From assembly GCA_003165495.1 (NCBI GenBank), contig PMMB01000036.1, positions 8,522 through 14,487 of the forward strand: a DNA stretch of 5,966 nt, written 5' to 3'. The DNA is from Gammaproteobacteria bacterium (lineage in GTDB: Bacteria; Pseudomonadota; Gammaproteobacteria; Steroidobacterales; Steroidobacteraceae). Both the position numbers and the translations under genes were made by a program. This document shows, piece after piece, positions 1 through 5,966 of this stretch (position 1 is its first letter; every line of letters starts with the position of its first letter). The notes under the pieces were generated by a model. The model saw only the letters and a program-made list of their open reading frames with translations, ran no database searches and was not told the DNA's origin.

Positions 1-942
1 GACCAAGGCGTGATTTCGCTGCTCGAGGCAGCTCTCACGGGGTTGACGCCGGACCCGCAGGACGGTCCTGAAACGACAGGCATCAAAGTGGCCGTCATCG
101 GCCGCCCGAATGTCGGCAAGAGCACCTTGATTAACCGCCTGCTCGGCGAGAAGCGCATGGTGGAATTCGATCAGCCCGGCACCACGCGCGACGCCGTGCT
201 GGTGCCGTTCGAACGCGACGGCGAGCGCTACACGCTGATCGACACCGCCGGGCTGCGGCGCCGCTCGCGCGTCGAAGAGGCCGTCGAGAAATTCAGCGTC
301 ATCAAGACCCTGCAGGCGATTGAGACGGCTCACGTGGTCGTCGTGGTGATGGATGCGCACGACAACGTCGCCGAACAAGACGCGAGTCTGTTGGGCACCG
401 TCATCGAAGAAGGCAGAGCCGTTGTGCTCGCCGTCAACAAATGGGACAACATTCCCACGGAACAGCGCGACCTGATTCGCCAGCAAATCGAACAGCGCCT
501 GCAATTCGCCGATTTTGCGCCGCTGCATTTCATCTCGGCGAGGCACGGCAGTGGTGTCGGCGAACTATTCGCCGCAGTGCGCAAGGTGTATGCCGCCGCC
601 ACTCGCGACATGGGCACCCCTGAACTGACACGGGTGCTCGAAGCGGCCGTCGAAAGCCATCAGCCGCCGCTGGTCAGCGGCCGCCGCATCAAGCTGCGTT
701 ACGCTCACCAGGGCGGCCGTAACCCGCCCGTGGTCGTCATCCACGGCAATCAGACCGATCATGTACCGGACGCCTACCGCCGCTACCTGGTCAATGTCTA
801 CCGCAAGGCATTCGATTTGATGGGCACACCGGTACGCGTCGCATTCCGCGGCGACGAGAACCCTTTCGCCGGCAAGCGAAATCCCCTGACACCCCGTCAA
901 GTGCGCAAACGCAAGCGGCTGATTCAGCGTAATAAGCGCTAG
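1..942 (+). CDS. der: GTPase Der (EngA), 5'-truncated by the window edge
   Basis: This is the C-terminal two thirds of Der, the tandem-GTPase factor that acts in assembly of the 50S ribosomal subunit in the cytoplasm. The frame is open from base 1 (D-Q-G-V-I-S-L-L-E), so the GTG at 10 is most likely an internal valine following the 'HG.G' end of the first G domain. About 313 residues are visible; the family is usually 440-490, so roughly the first 150 residues, including G domain 1, lie upstream. Counting from the valine at base 10, the second G domain shows G1 GRPNVGKST (31-39), G2 PGTTRD (56-61), G3 DTAG (78-81), G4 NKWD (143-146) and G5 SA (176-177). The EKFSVIKTLQAIE segment after G3 is typical of Der. 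The KH-like domain runs from about 200 to the end (HQPPLVSGRR, NPPVVVIHGNQ, KRNPLTPRQVRKRKR) with a basic tail. The linker between G domains is only about 20 residues and lacks the long acidic stretch of E. coli Der. All GTPase motifs in view are intact. The identification is firm. Confidence 0.97.
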   Translation, partial: DQGVISLLEAALTGLTPDPQDGPETTGIKVAVIGRPNVGKSTLINRLLGEKRMVEFDQPGTTRDAVLVPFERDGERYTLIDTAGLRRRSRVEEAVEKFSVIKTLQAIETAHVVVVVMDAHDNVAEQDASLLGTVIEEGRAVVLAVNKWDNIPTEQRDLIRQQIEQRLQFADFAPLHFISARHGSGVGELFAAVRKVYAAATRDMGTPELTRVLEAAVESHQPPLVSGRRIKLRYAHQGGRNPPVVVIHGNQTDHVPDAYRRYLVNVYRKAFDLMGTPVRVAFRGDENPFAGKRNPLTPRQVRKRKRLIQRNKR

Positions 943-951
943 GCCAACATT

Positions 952-960
952 TGCTAGACT
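952..960 (+). promoter_or_regulatory. Possible extended -10 promoter element upstream of the DUF748 gene
   Basis: The bases TG-C-TAGACT match the extended -10 pattern (TGn followed by a TATAAT-like hexamer, 4 of 6 matches). They lie in the 44-base gap after der, 27 bases before the next start codon. No convincing -35 hexamer is present 16-18 bases upstream, where the sequence is still der coding DNA. Transcription from here would start near 967. Read-through from der is equally possible, since no terminator is visible in the gap. Confidence is low. Confidence 0.25.
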
Positions 961-986
961 AAGCGCCAAGGTCGGCGGGCGGCGTA

Positions 987-3900
987 ATGGCGGGTTGTCC
1001 AGTGCTGCAATTCACAAAGACTAAAGCCTTCCGTATTTCTGCGGTCCTGGTCGTGCTGGTGGCGCTGTACGCCCTGGCCGGGTTCGTGCTGGCTCCCAGG
1101 ATTCTGCGCTCTGCGCTGATGGAAGACATTCCCAAGAGCTTGGGTGTGACGCCGACGGTGGGTGAAATCCGCTTCGATCCCTTTCGCTTCCAGCTCGAGA
1201 TCAAGGATTTCTCGTTGGCCGCCCCGAGCGGGGAAAAATTGCTCGGCTTCGGCCGGTTGTTCGTCGATTTCGAGTTGTCCTCGATCTGGCACCGCGCGTA
1301 TTCATTCGCCAACGTCGACATCGATGCACCCTCCGTGAATGCCGTTGTGGCGCACGACGGGAATCTCAATCTCTTGCAGCTCAAGCCGAAAACTCCTCCG
1401 GCAAAACCGCAGGAGTCGAAGCAGCCGTTGCCGAATATCCGGATAGGTTCGTTCAAAGTCAGCAAGGCACTGGTGACGTACGAGGATCGCAGCCGGCCGA
1501 CCGCGTTCGCGACGCGCCTGGATCCGATCAATTTTGAGTTGGTGAACTTCACCACCGGAGTCGAAGGCGGCCGATTTACCTTCACCGGCTCCTCGACGCT
1601 CGGTGAACGAATAGAGTGGCACGGGCACTTGTCGTTGCAGCCGATCGAATCCGACGGCGAGTTTCAAATCGACGGGCTGCGAGCCCACACGATTTGGGAA
1701 TATCTCGAAGATCGCCTGACTTTCGTGGTCAATTCGGGCACCATCGATCTGAACGCGACCTACAAGTTTTCCTTGCAAGACGCTGTCGAATTGCAAGCGG
1801 CAGTATCGAAGATCGCGGTCAGCGATCTTGCCGTCAGGCCTAAGGAATCGGACATCGATTGGATTACGGTGCCTTCGCTGCTGTTGAGCGGGACCACCGT
1901 GGATCTCCTGAAACGGCAGGCTCACGCCGATGCGCTGTCGCTCACGGGGGTGAAGCTGGTTACATGGCTGGAGCCCGACGGTTCGTTCAATTTACTCAAA
2001 CTTGCGCGGTCACCCGTGGCACCGGCGGCGAGCGGCGCGGTGACGCCCGCGACCGGCGTCGCGCCGACCACCGGTACGCCGGGCGCCGCAACCCCGTGGA
2101 AATTCGAATTACGCGAGCTTGCGCTGCGGGAGGCCAGCATTTCAGCCGAGGATCGCAGCACGTCGCCAGCGGCAAAAATGCTGTTGGCGCCGTTTTCCCT
2201 GAAGGCAGCCGGCGTGAGCTTGGATCTCGCCAAACCGGTGACGGTGAACCTCGATTCGCGCATCAACGATGCGGGTTCTTTGAACGTGAGCGGCGATGTC
2301 ACGCCGCAACCGCTGTCCGCCAATGTGGCGCTGAAGCTGGACGGCGTCGATCTTAAGGCACTTCAGCCGTATATCGCCCGGCACACCTCGATGACCCTGC
2401 AGAGTGGTCGCTTGAGTGGTGACGCCAAGGTGCACTACGGCGCAAAGAAACCCGCACTGCAGATAACCTGCAATATCAGCGTCGCCGGCCTACATACAAT
2501 GGACAATGCGTTGCACGATGACTTCATCAATTGGGAACGCCTAGATGTGTCGGGGGTGACCTTCCAACACGATCCCGATCGACTCGACATCGAACAAGTG
2601 ATAGCGCGTAAATTGTACGCGCGCGTCATTATCGAACCGGACACCAGCTTGAATGTGAAGCGTGTATTGGCCGGTCCTGGTGCGACGCTGGTCGCGCCGG
2701 CCGCTCCCGGTGGCGCACCTGTGGTGGCAACGGCGCCCGTCCAGCCTGAGCCGGCGACAAACAAACATGCGCCAAATGAGCCTGCGCGAAATCCGGTTCC
2801 GGCGCAGGCGGCGTCCGCCGCACCTGCGCCGATGCCGATGACCATCAAGAAAATTGTGTTGCATGCAAGCCAAGCCAACTTTGCGGACCTGTCGGTGCAG
2901 CCGAATTTCGCCACCGGCATTCAGAACATCGAAGGAACGGTGCTGGGTCTGTCTTCGAATGCAAAGTCGCGGGCGAAAGTGGATATACATGGCGCAGTGG
3001 ATGCATTTTCGCCGGTCACAATTACTGGTGAAGTCAATGTGTTGAGCCCGGCTCTGTACACCGACTTAGCCATGAGTTTCCGCAACATGGAACTCAGTAC
3101 GTTCAATCCCTATTCCGGAAAATTCGCCGGCTACAACATCACCCAGGGCAAGCTCACGACCGAGCTTCATTACCGAGTGGACGGCCGCAAGCTCAATGCC
3201 CAGCACCACATCACCGTAGAGCAGCTTGAATTCGGCGATAAGACCGAGAGTAAGGATGCGGTATCTCTGCCGATCAAGTTGGCGGTTGCGCTGCTCAAAG
3301 ACCGCAATGGCGTCATCAACCTGGATATTCCCGTGACCGGCACGCTCGACGATCCGACATTCCGACTGGGACCCATCATTTGGAAGGTCTTCGTCAGCAT
3401 TCTTGAGAAGGCGGTCACCGCGCCCTTTGCCTTGCTCGGCGCCTTGTTCGGCGGGGGTCCGGATTTGCAATTCGTCGATTTCCGTCCGGGAGCGGCGGAC
3501 TTGGATCCCGCCGCCGCGGATAAGGTCCGGGCCATGGTCAAAGCATTGAACGAACGACCGCAGCTCAAGATCGAAGTGCCGATCGCCTCGGTCAAAGAAC
3601 TCGATCGTCCGGCATTGGTTGAGGCGCAATTCTTGGCGCAGATTCGCGCGGCGCAGGCGGGTAACGCCAGCGGCAAGAAATCGACGGCTGCCGCGCCTGA
3701 ATTTGAGCAACTGGATCCGGCGGCAAAGGTTGAGTTATTGACGCAACTCTATGCCAAGAACATGGGCGGCGAGCCGAAATTCCCGCCAGATGTCACGAGC
3801 CTCAAGGCGAAGCCCGAACTCGCGGCGGCCAAGGTGGATTTTCTCAAGCGAGCGCTGCACGAGCACATGGCGATCGCCGATTCAGACCTCACGGCCTTGG

Positions 3901-4037
3901 GGGAACAACGAGCGAAGGCTGTACAGCAGGCCTTGCTGACGGATACCCGGGTGGATCCTGCGCGAGTGTTTCTGGTCGCCAATGACAAGGCGACGAATCG
4001 AGACGGAGAGGTCCGCCTGGAGTTATCGTTGAAATGA
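987..4037 (+). CDS. DUF748 (AsmA-like) family protein, membrane-anchored, with degenerate OmpA-like C-terminus
   Basis: This is a 1016-residue protein of the DUF748 family, part of the broad AsmA-like group of envelope proteins. The function is not established; relatives are implicated in envelope homeostasis or lipid transport, which here is only inference. Residues 16-36 form one hydrophobic segment after a basic N-terminus (KTKAFR), giving an uncleaved anchor with a large periplasmic body. AsmA-like features follow: PRIL (37-40), GEIRFDPFRFQLEIKDFSL (59-77) and DGNLNLLQL (124-132), the last echoed as DGSFNLLKL at 331-339, which suggests two related blocks. Pro/Ala-rich linkers sit at about 135-150, 342-370 and 562-618. 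Residues 760-822 carry the strongest family signature: LPIKLAVALLKDRNGVI, then DIPVTGTLDDPTFRLG, then IIWK and a hydrophobic stretch. From about 826 to the end there are two OmpA_C-like pieces, around 826-867 and 967-1015, separated by about 100 residues. The start is uncertain: ATG 987 has only a distant AAGG (968-971), and an in-frame GTG at 1002 with GGCGGG (989-994) upstream is an alternative that keeps the anchor. The family call is firm, the function unknown. Confidence 0.88.
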   Translation: MAGCPVLQFTKTKAFRISAVLVVLVALYALAGFVLAPRILRSALMEDIPKSLGVTPTVGEIRFDPFRFQLEIKDFSLAAPSGEKLLGFGRLFVDFELSSIWHRAYSFANVDIDAPSVNAVVAHDGNLNLLQLKPKTPPAKPQESKQPLPNIRIGSFKVSKALVTYEDRSRPTAFATRLDPINFELVNFTTGVEGGRFTFTGSSTLGERIEWHGHLSLQPIESDGEFQIDGLRAHTIWEYLEDRLTFVVNSGTIDLNATYKFSLQDAVELQAAVSKIAVSDLAVRPKESDIDWITVPSLLLSGTTVDLLKRQAHADALSLTGVKLVTWLEPDGSFNLLKLARSPVAPAASGAVTPATGVAPTTGTPGAATPWKFELRELALREASISAEDRSTSPAAKMLLAPFSLKAAGVSLDLAKPVTVNLDSRINDAGSLNVSGDVTPQPLSANVALKLDGVDLKALQPYIARHTSMTLQSGRLSGDAKVHYGAKKPALQITCNISVAGLHTMDNALHDDFINWERLDVSGVTFQHDPDRLDIEQVIARKLYARVIIEPDTSLNVKRVLAGPGATLVAPAAPGGAPVVATAPVQPEPATNKHAPNEPARNPVPAQAASAAPAPMPMTIKKIVLHASQANFADLSVQPNFATGIQNIEGTVLGLSSNAKSRAKVDIHGAVDAFSPVTITGEVNVLSPALYTDLAMSFRNMELSTFNPYSGKFAGYNITQGKLTTELHYRVDGRKLNAQHHITVEQLEFGDKTESKDAVSLPIKLAVALLKDRNGVINLDIPVTGTLDDPTFRLGPIIWKVFVSILEKAVTAPFALLGALFGGGPDLQFVDFRPGAADLDPAAADKVRAMVKALNERPQLKIEVPIASVKELDRPALVEAQFLAQIRAAQAGNASGKKSTAAAPEFEQLDPAAKVELLTQLYAKNMGGEPKFPPDVTSLKAKPELAAAKVDFLKRALHEHMAIADSDLTALGEQRAKAVQQALLTDTRVDPARVFLVANDKATNRDGEVRLELSLK

Positions 4038-4106
4038 CGCGGCACGGGAGGATGAGGGAATTCGCCGGCGGCCACGTCTCATTTCAATGCATGGATTCGT
4101 CAACGG

Positions 4107-4123
4107 CGCCCTCATTTGGTGCA
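4107..4123 (+). promoter_or_regulatory. Candidate NtrC (GlnG) binding site upstream of glnK
   Basis: The 17-base stretch CGCCCT-CATTT-GGTGCA fits the enterobacterial NtrC dyad TGCACY-N5-RGTGCA. The right half matches at 6 of 6 positions and the left half at 4 of 6, with correct half-site spacing. Its centre (4115) lies about 98 bases upstream of the transcription start predicted from the sigma-54 element, a usual distance for an NtrC enhancer. The site is inferred from pattern only. A chance match is possible, but its position before a glnK-amtB pair with a sigma-54 promoter raises its likelihood. Confidence 0.5.
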
Positions 4124-4141
4124 AAGTCGGCGCGGGCATTC

Positions 4142-4154
4142 GCACGCAACGTGC
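4142..4154 (+). promoter_or_regulatory. GCAC-N5-GTGC dyad, possible second regulator site upstream of glnK
   Basis: This is a perfect 4-base inverted repeat, GCAC-GCAAC-GTGC, centred about 65 bases upstream of the predicted start of glnK transcription. The half-sites resemble those of NtrC, but the spacer is two bases shorter than the NtrC consensus (GCAC-N7-GTGC). It is therefore either a weak secondary NtrC site, a site for another protein, or chance. Confidence 0.28.
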
Positions 4155-4186
4155 TAACTCGCTGATCGCGTTCAAGTCTTTACGAG

Positions 4187-4203
4187 TGGCACAACCGGTG
4201 CTT
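4187..4203 (+). promoter_or_regulatory. Sigma-54 (RpoN) promoter of the glnK-amtB operon
   Basis: The -24 element TGGCAC (4187-4192) is followed by five bases and the -12 element GTGCTT (4198-4203). This differs from the consensus TGGCAC-N5-TTGCW at one position of the -12 box. The invariant GG (4188-4189) and GC (4200-4201) are separated by exactly ten bases, which is the diagnostic spacing for RpoN. The predicted transcription start is near 4213, giving a leader of about 60 bases before glnK. Sigma-54 control by NtrC is the known regulation of glnK-amtB in many proteobacteria, so sequence and context agree. Confidence 0.75.
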
Positions 4204-4273
4204 CTGTCCGAACCCGATCCGGGTACGCAGAACACAAATCAACACCCAGCGATTAGGCGAGGGACGTCATTCG

Positions 4274-4612
4274 ATGAAGCTCATTACCGCGATTATCAAA
4301 CCATTCAAGCTTGACGAGGTGCGGGAGGCAGTGAGTGAAGTGGGCGTGCAAGGCGTCACGGTGACCGAGGTTCGCGGCTTCGGCAGGCAACGTGGTCACT
4401 CGGAGATCTATCGCGGCGCCGAATACGCCATCGAGTTCGTACCGAAGACAAAGATAGAAATCGCGGTTGACGATGCACTGGTCGATCAAGTGATCGAGGC
4501 GATTACCAAATCAGCGCAGACCGGAAAGGTAGGAGACGGAAAAATCTTTGTCTTCGACCTCGCGCAAGTCGTACGCATCCGAACGGGTGAGCGGGACGCC
4601 AGCGCCATTTAG
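4274..4612 (+). CDS. glnK: Nitrogen regulatory PII protein GlnK
   Basis: This is a cytoplasmic trimeric PII signal protein that senses ATP/ADP and 2-oxoglutarate and controls nitrogen metabolism; as GlnK it binds and blocks the AmtB channel when nitrogen is plentiful. At 112 residues it has the length of E. coli GlnK and GlnB. It starts MKLITAIIKPFKLDEVREA, the classical PII N-terminus. The T-loop (37-55) includes GFGRQRGH with Gln39, and YRGAEY with Tyr51, the uridylylation site of PII proteins. Lys58, the nucleotide-binding GDGK (87-90) and R101/R103 of RIRTGE are all present. Gly-Arg-Gln and lysine contacts for Mg-ATP and 2-oxoglutarate therefore look intact. The ATG at 4274 has a GAGGGA ribosome binding site at 4259-4264, nine bases away. 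Position 54, Asp in E. coli GlnB and Asn in E. coli GlnK, is Glu here. The GlnK rather than GlnB call rests on the adjacent amtB, the MKLITAII start and the sigma-54 promoter upstream. Confidence 0.94.
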   Translation: MKLITAIIKPFKLDEVREAVSEVGVQGVTVTEVRGFGRQRGHSEIYRGAEYAIEFVPKTKIEIAVDDALVDQVIEAITKSAQTGKVGDGKIFVFDLAQVVRIRTGERDASAI

Positions 4613-4617
4613 AGTTT

Positions 4618-4626
4618 AAGGGAGGA
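4618..4626 (+). promoter_or_regulatory. Strong ribosome binding site of amtB
   Basis: AAGGGAGGA is a near-ideal Shine-Dalgarno sequence lying in the 23-base gap between glnK and amtB. It sits nine bases before the ATG at 4636 and six before an in-frame TTG at 4633. The ATG is the more usual choice; using the TTG would add only one residue. The strength fits a need for translation of amtB independent of coupling to glnK. Confidence 0.75.
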
Positions 4627-4635
4627 TTTTCTTTG

Positions 4636-5961
4636 ATGAGTAAACTGTTTCGATTGGCCTTTCTCGGCATTTTGTCGTTGTCGATGCAGAGCGCGTGGGC
4701 GGATGGGGCAGCCGCACCGACCGAGCCTACGTTGATGGGTGTGGACAAGATCAGTGCCGGCGACACCGCATGGATGTTGACGTCCACCGCCTTGGTGCTG
4801 ATGATGTCGATACCGGGCCTGGCGTTGTTTTATGGCGGCATGGTGCGCAAGAAGAACGTGCTGGCAACACTGATGCAAACCTTCGCGATAATTTGCATGG
4901 TGACCCTACTGTGGTGGGTGATCGGCTACTCGTGGGCATTCACGCCCGGCAGCCCCTTTCTGGGCGGAGCGAGTCGCGCGTTTTTCAATGGCATGACCTT
5001 CATCCATGACCCGACCAATAAACTGTCGGTGTCGCATTTGGCGTTGACCATACCCGAGACCGTCTATGCCATGTTCCAACTGACGTTTGCGGCCATCACA
5101 CCGGCGTTGATCGCCGGCGCATTTGCTGACCGCATGAAGTTTTCCGCATTGTTGGTGTTCATGGCCGCCTGGTCGTTGCTGGTGTATTCGCCGATCGCCC
5201 ATATGGTGTGGGAGCCGACCGGCTGGCTCAACCAGGCGGGCGTGCTGGACTACGCCGGCGGCACGGTCGTGCACATCAATGCCGGCATCGCGGGTCTTGC
5301 CAGCTGCTTGGTACTCGGCAAGCGCTTGGGCTACGGCAGAGAAGCGATGGCGCCTCACAACCTCACGCTGACGTTGATCGGCGCCTCCCTGTTGTGGGTA
5401 GGCTGGTTCGGATTCAACGCGGGCTCGGCGGGCGCCGCCGATGGGCGCGCCGGCATGGCGATGCTGGTAACGCAAATGGCCACCGCGGCCGCTGCGCTCG
5501 CATGGATGTGTGCCGAATGGGTCAGCAGGGGCAAGCCTAGCGTGTTGGGTATCGCTTCGGGCGCGGTTGCGGGCTTGGTCGCCATCACGCCGGCATCCGG
5601 CTTTGTGGGTCCGATCCCGGCCGTGATCATCGGCATCGTTGCGGGGGTCGTATGCTTCATCGCAGCAACCTCCCTGAAGCACGTGCTGGGCTACGACGAC
5701 TCGCTGGACGCGTTCGGTGTGCATTGCATCGGCGGCATTATCGGTGCGCTGCTCACCGGCGTATTCGTCAGCAAGGAGATCAGCGGCGCCGAGGGTTCCG
5801 TACTCATTCAGCTCAAGGGCGTCGCTGTCACCGTCATTTATGGATTTGCGGCGAGTTTCGTGATTTTGAAAATTATCGATAAGACCATCGGCCTGCGCGT
5901 CACCGAGGAGCAGGAACGCCAAGGTTTGGATATTTCTCTGCATGGGGAAAGTATCGAGTAA
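4636..5961 (+). CDS. amtB: Ammonium channel AmtB (Amt family)
   Basis: This is an inner-membrane trimeric ammonium channel, regulated by GlnK binding on the cytoplasmic face. The protein has 441 residues from ATG 4636, against 428 for the E. coli precursor. A signal peptide is visible (basic start MSKLFR, hydrophobic core to about 18, likely cleavage after AWA at 20-22), as in E. coli AmtB. About eleven membrane segments follow, roughly 46-68, 77-101, 137-162, 168-190, 209-229, 243-262, 273-296, 302-320, 324-346, 359-379 and 392-415. Pore residues are conserved: twin histidines H213 (VVHINAG) and H363 (FGVHCIGG), D205, W193 in HMVWEP, F260 and S264 in WFGFNAGSAG, and a phenylalanine-gate candidate F151 in TFAAIT. 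Positions from W193 onward match E. coli mature numbering with a constant offset of 45. The cytoplasmic tail GLRVTEEQERQGLD then HGE (419-437) is the conserved GlnK-contacting region. It follows glnK by 23 bases in one transcription unit. The stop is five bases from the window edge, so any terminator is outside. Confidence 0.97.
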   Translation: MSKLFRLAFLGILSLSMQSAWADGAAAPTEPTLMGVDKISAGDTAWMLTSTALVLMMSIPGLALFYGGMVRKKNVLATLMQTFAIICMVTLLWWVIGYSWAFTPGSPFLGGASRAFFNGMTFIHDPTNKLSVSHLALTIPETVYAMFQLTFAAITPALIAGAFADRMKFSALLVFMAAWSLLVYSPIAHMVWEPTGWLNQAGVLDYAGGTVVHINAGIAGLASCLVLGKRLGYGREAMAPHNLTLTLIGASLLWVGWFGFNAGSAGAADGRAGMAMLVTQMATAAAALAWMCAEWVSRGKPSVLGIASGAVAGLVAITPASGFVGPIPAVIIGIVAGVVCFIAATSLKHVLGYDDSLDAFGVHCIGGIIGALLTGVFVSKEISGAEGSVLIQLKGVAVTVIYGFAASFVILKIIDKTIGLRVTEEQERQGLDISLHGESIE

Positions 5962-5966
5962 CCCGG

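Noticed and set aside
10..12. GTG as a true start codon of a short single-domain Der-like GTPase
   Set aside because: The frame is open upstream to the window edge, and the first residues fit the end of Der G domain 1, so this is an internal codon of a truncated gene.
3066..3710. 214-codon open frame on the - strand opposite the DUF748 gene, with several similar ones between 959 and 2990
   Set aside because: They all lie within a continuous 1016-codon gene with a clear family signature, and their products are Arg-rich with no recognisable domain; they are shadow frames.
4036..4078. Possible terminator after the DUF748 gene (GACGCGGC pairing with GCCACGTC)
   Set aside because: The stem has a mismatch, the loop is nearly 30 bases, and no T-run follows, so it does not meet the pattern of an intrinsic terminator.
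4212..4224. Small hairpin ACCCG-ATC-CGGGT at the predicted start of the glnK transcript
   Set aside because: It is a 5-base stem of a kind expected by chance in GC-rich DNA, is far from the ribosome binding site, and shows no riboswitch-like or attenuator architecture.
4087..4314. 75-codon open frame on the + strand through the glnK upstream region
   Set aside because: It runs through the sigma-54 promoter and NtrC-like site, overlaps the start of glnK in another frame, has no good ribosome binding site, and its product has no recognisable features.
4906..5943. 345-codon open frame on the - strand opposite amtB
   Set aside because: It is antisense to an intact, well-conserved channel gene, and its product is rich in His, Arg, Ala and Gly as expected from reading GC-rich coding DNA backwards.

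Overview
The window reads as chromosomal DNA of a GC-rich proteobacterium, most likely a gammaproteobacterium. The basis is the protein sequences: Der, GlnK and AmtB all carry close counterparts of the Escherichia coli signatures, and the large DUF748 (AsmA-like) protein is a proteobacterial envelope family. I cannot assign a genus. All four genes lie on the + strand and cover nearly the whole window. I see no mobile element, CRISPR array, tRNA or rRNA.

Layout. Positions 1-942 hold the 3' part of der (engA), the double-GTPase ribosome assembly factor; its first G domain lies upstream of the window. After 44 bases comes a 1016-residue DUF748-family protein (987-4037). It has an N-terminal membrane anchor, a long periplasmic beta-rich body broken by Pro/Ala-rich linkers, and a degenerate OmpA-like C-terminus. 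A 236-base intergenic region (4038-4273) follows. Then come glnK (4274-4612), a PII signal protein, and amtB (4636-5961), an ammonium channel, 23 bases apart.

The most informative non-coding stretch is the gap before glnK. It contains a good sigma-54 (RpoN) promoter candidate at 4187-4203, with TGGCAC and GTGCTT elements and the exact GG-N10-GC spacing. Upstream are an NtrC-like imperfect dyad at 4107-4123 and a second GTGC dyad at 4142-4154. This is the arrangement expected of a nitrogen-starvation-induced glnK-amtB operon. When ammonium is scarce, phosphorylated NtrC would drive RpoN-dependent transcription, AmtB would take up ammonium, and GlnK would plug AmtB when nitrogen returns.

The window looks like ordinary core genome, and I did not find an undescribed system. 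The points most worth a second look are the sigma-54/NtrC control region and the C-terminus of the DUF748 protein, where the OmpA-like fold appears split by an insertion of about 100 residues and lacks part of the canonical peptidoglycan-binding motif.
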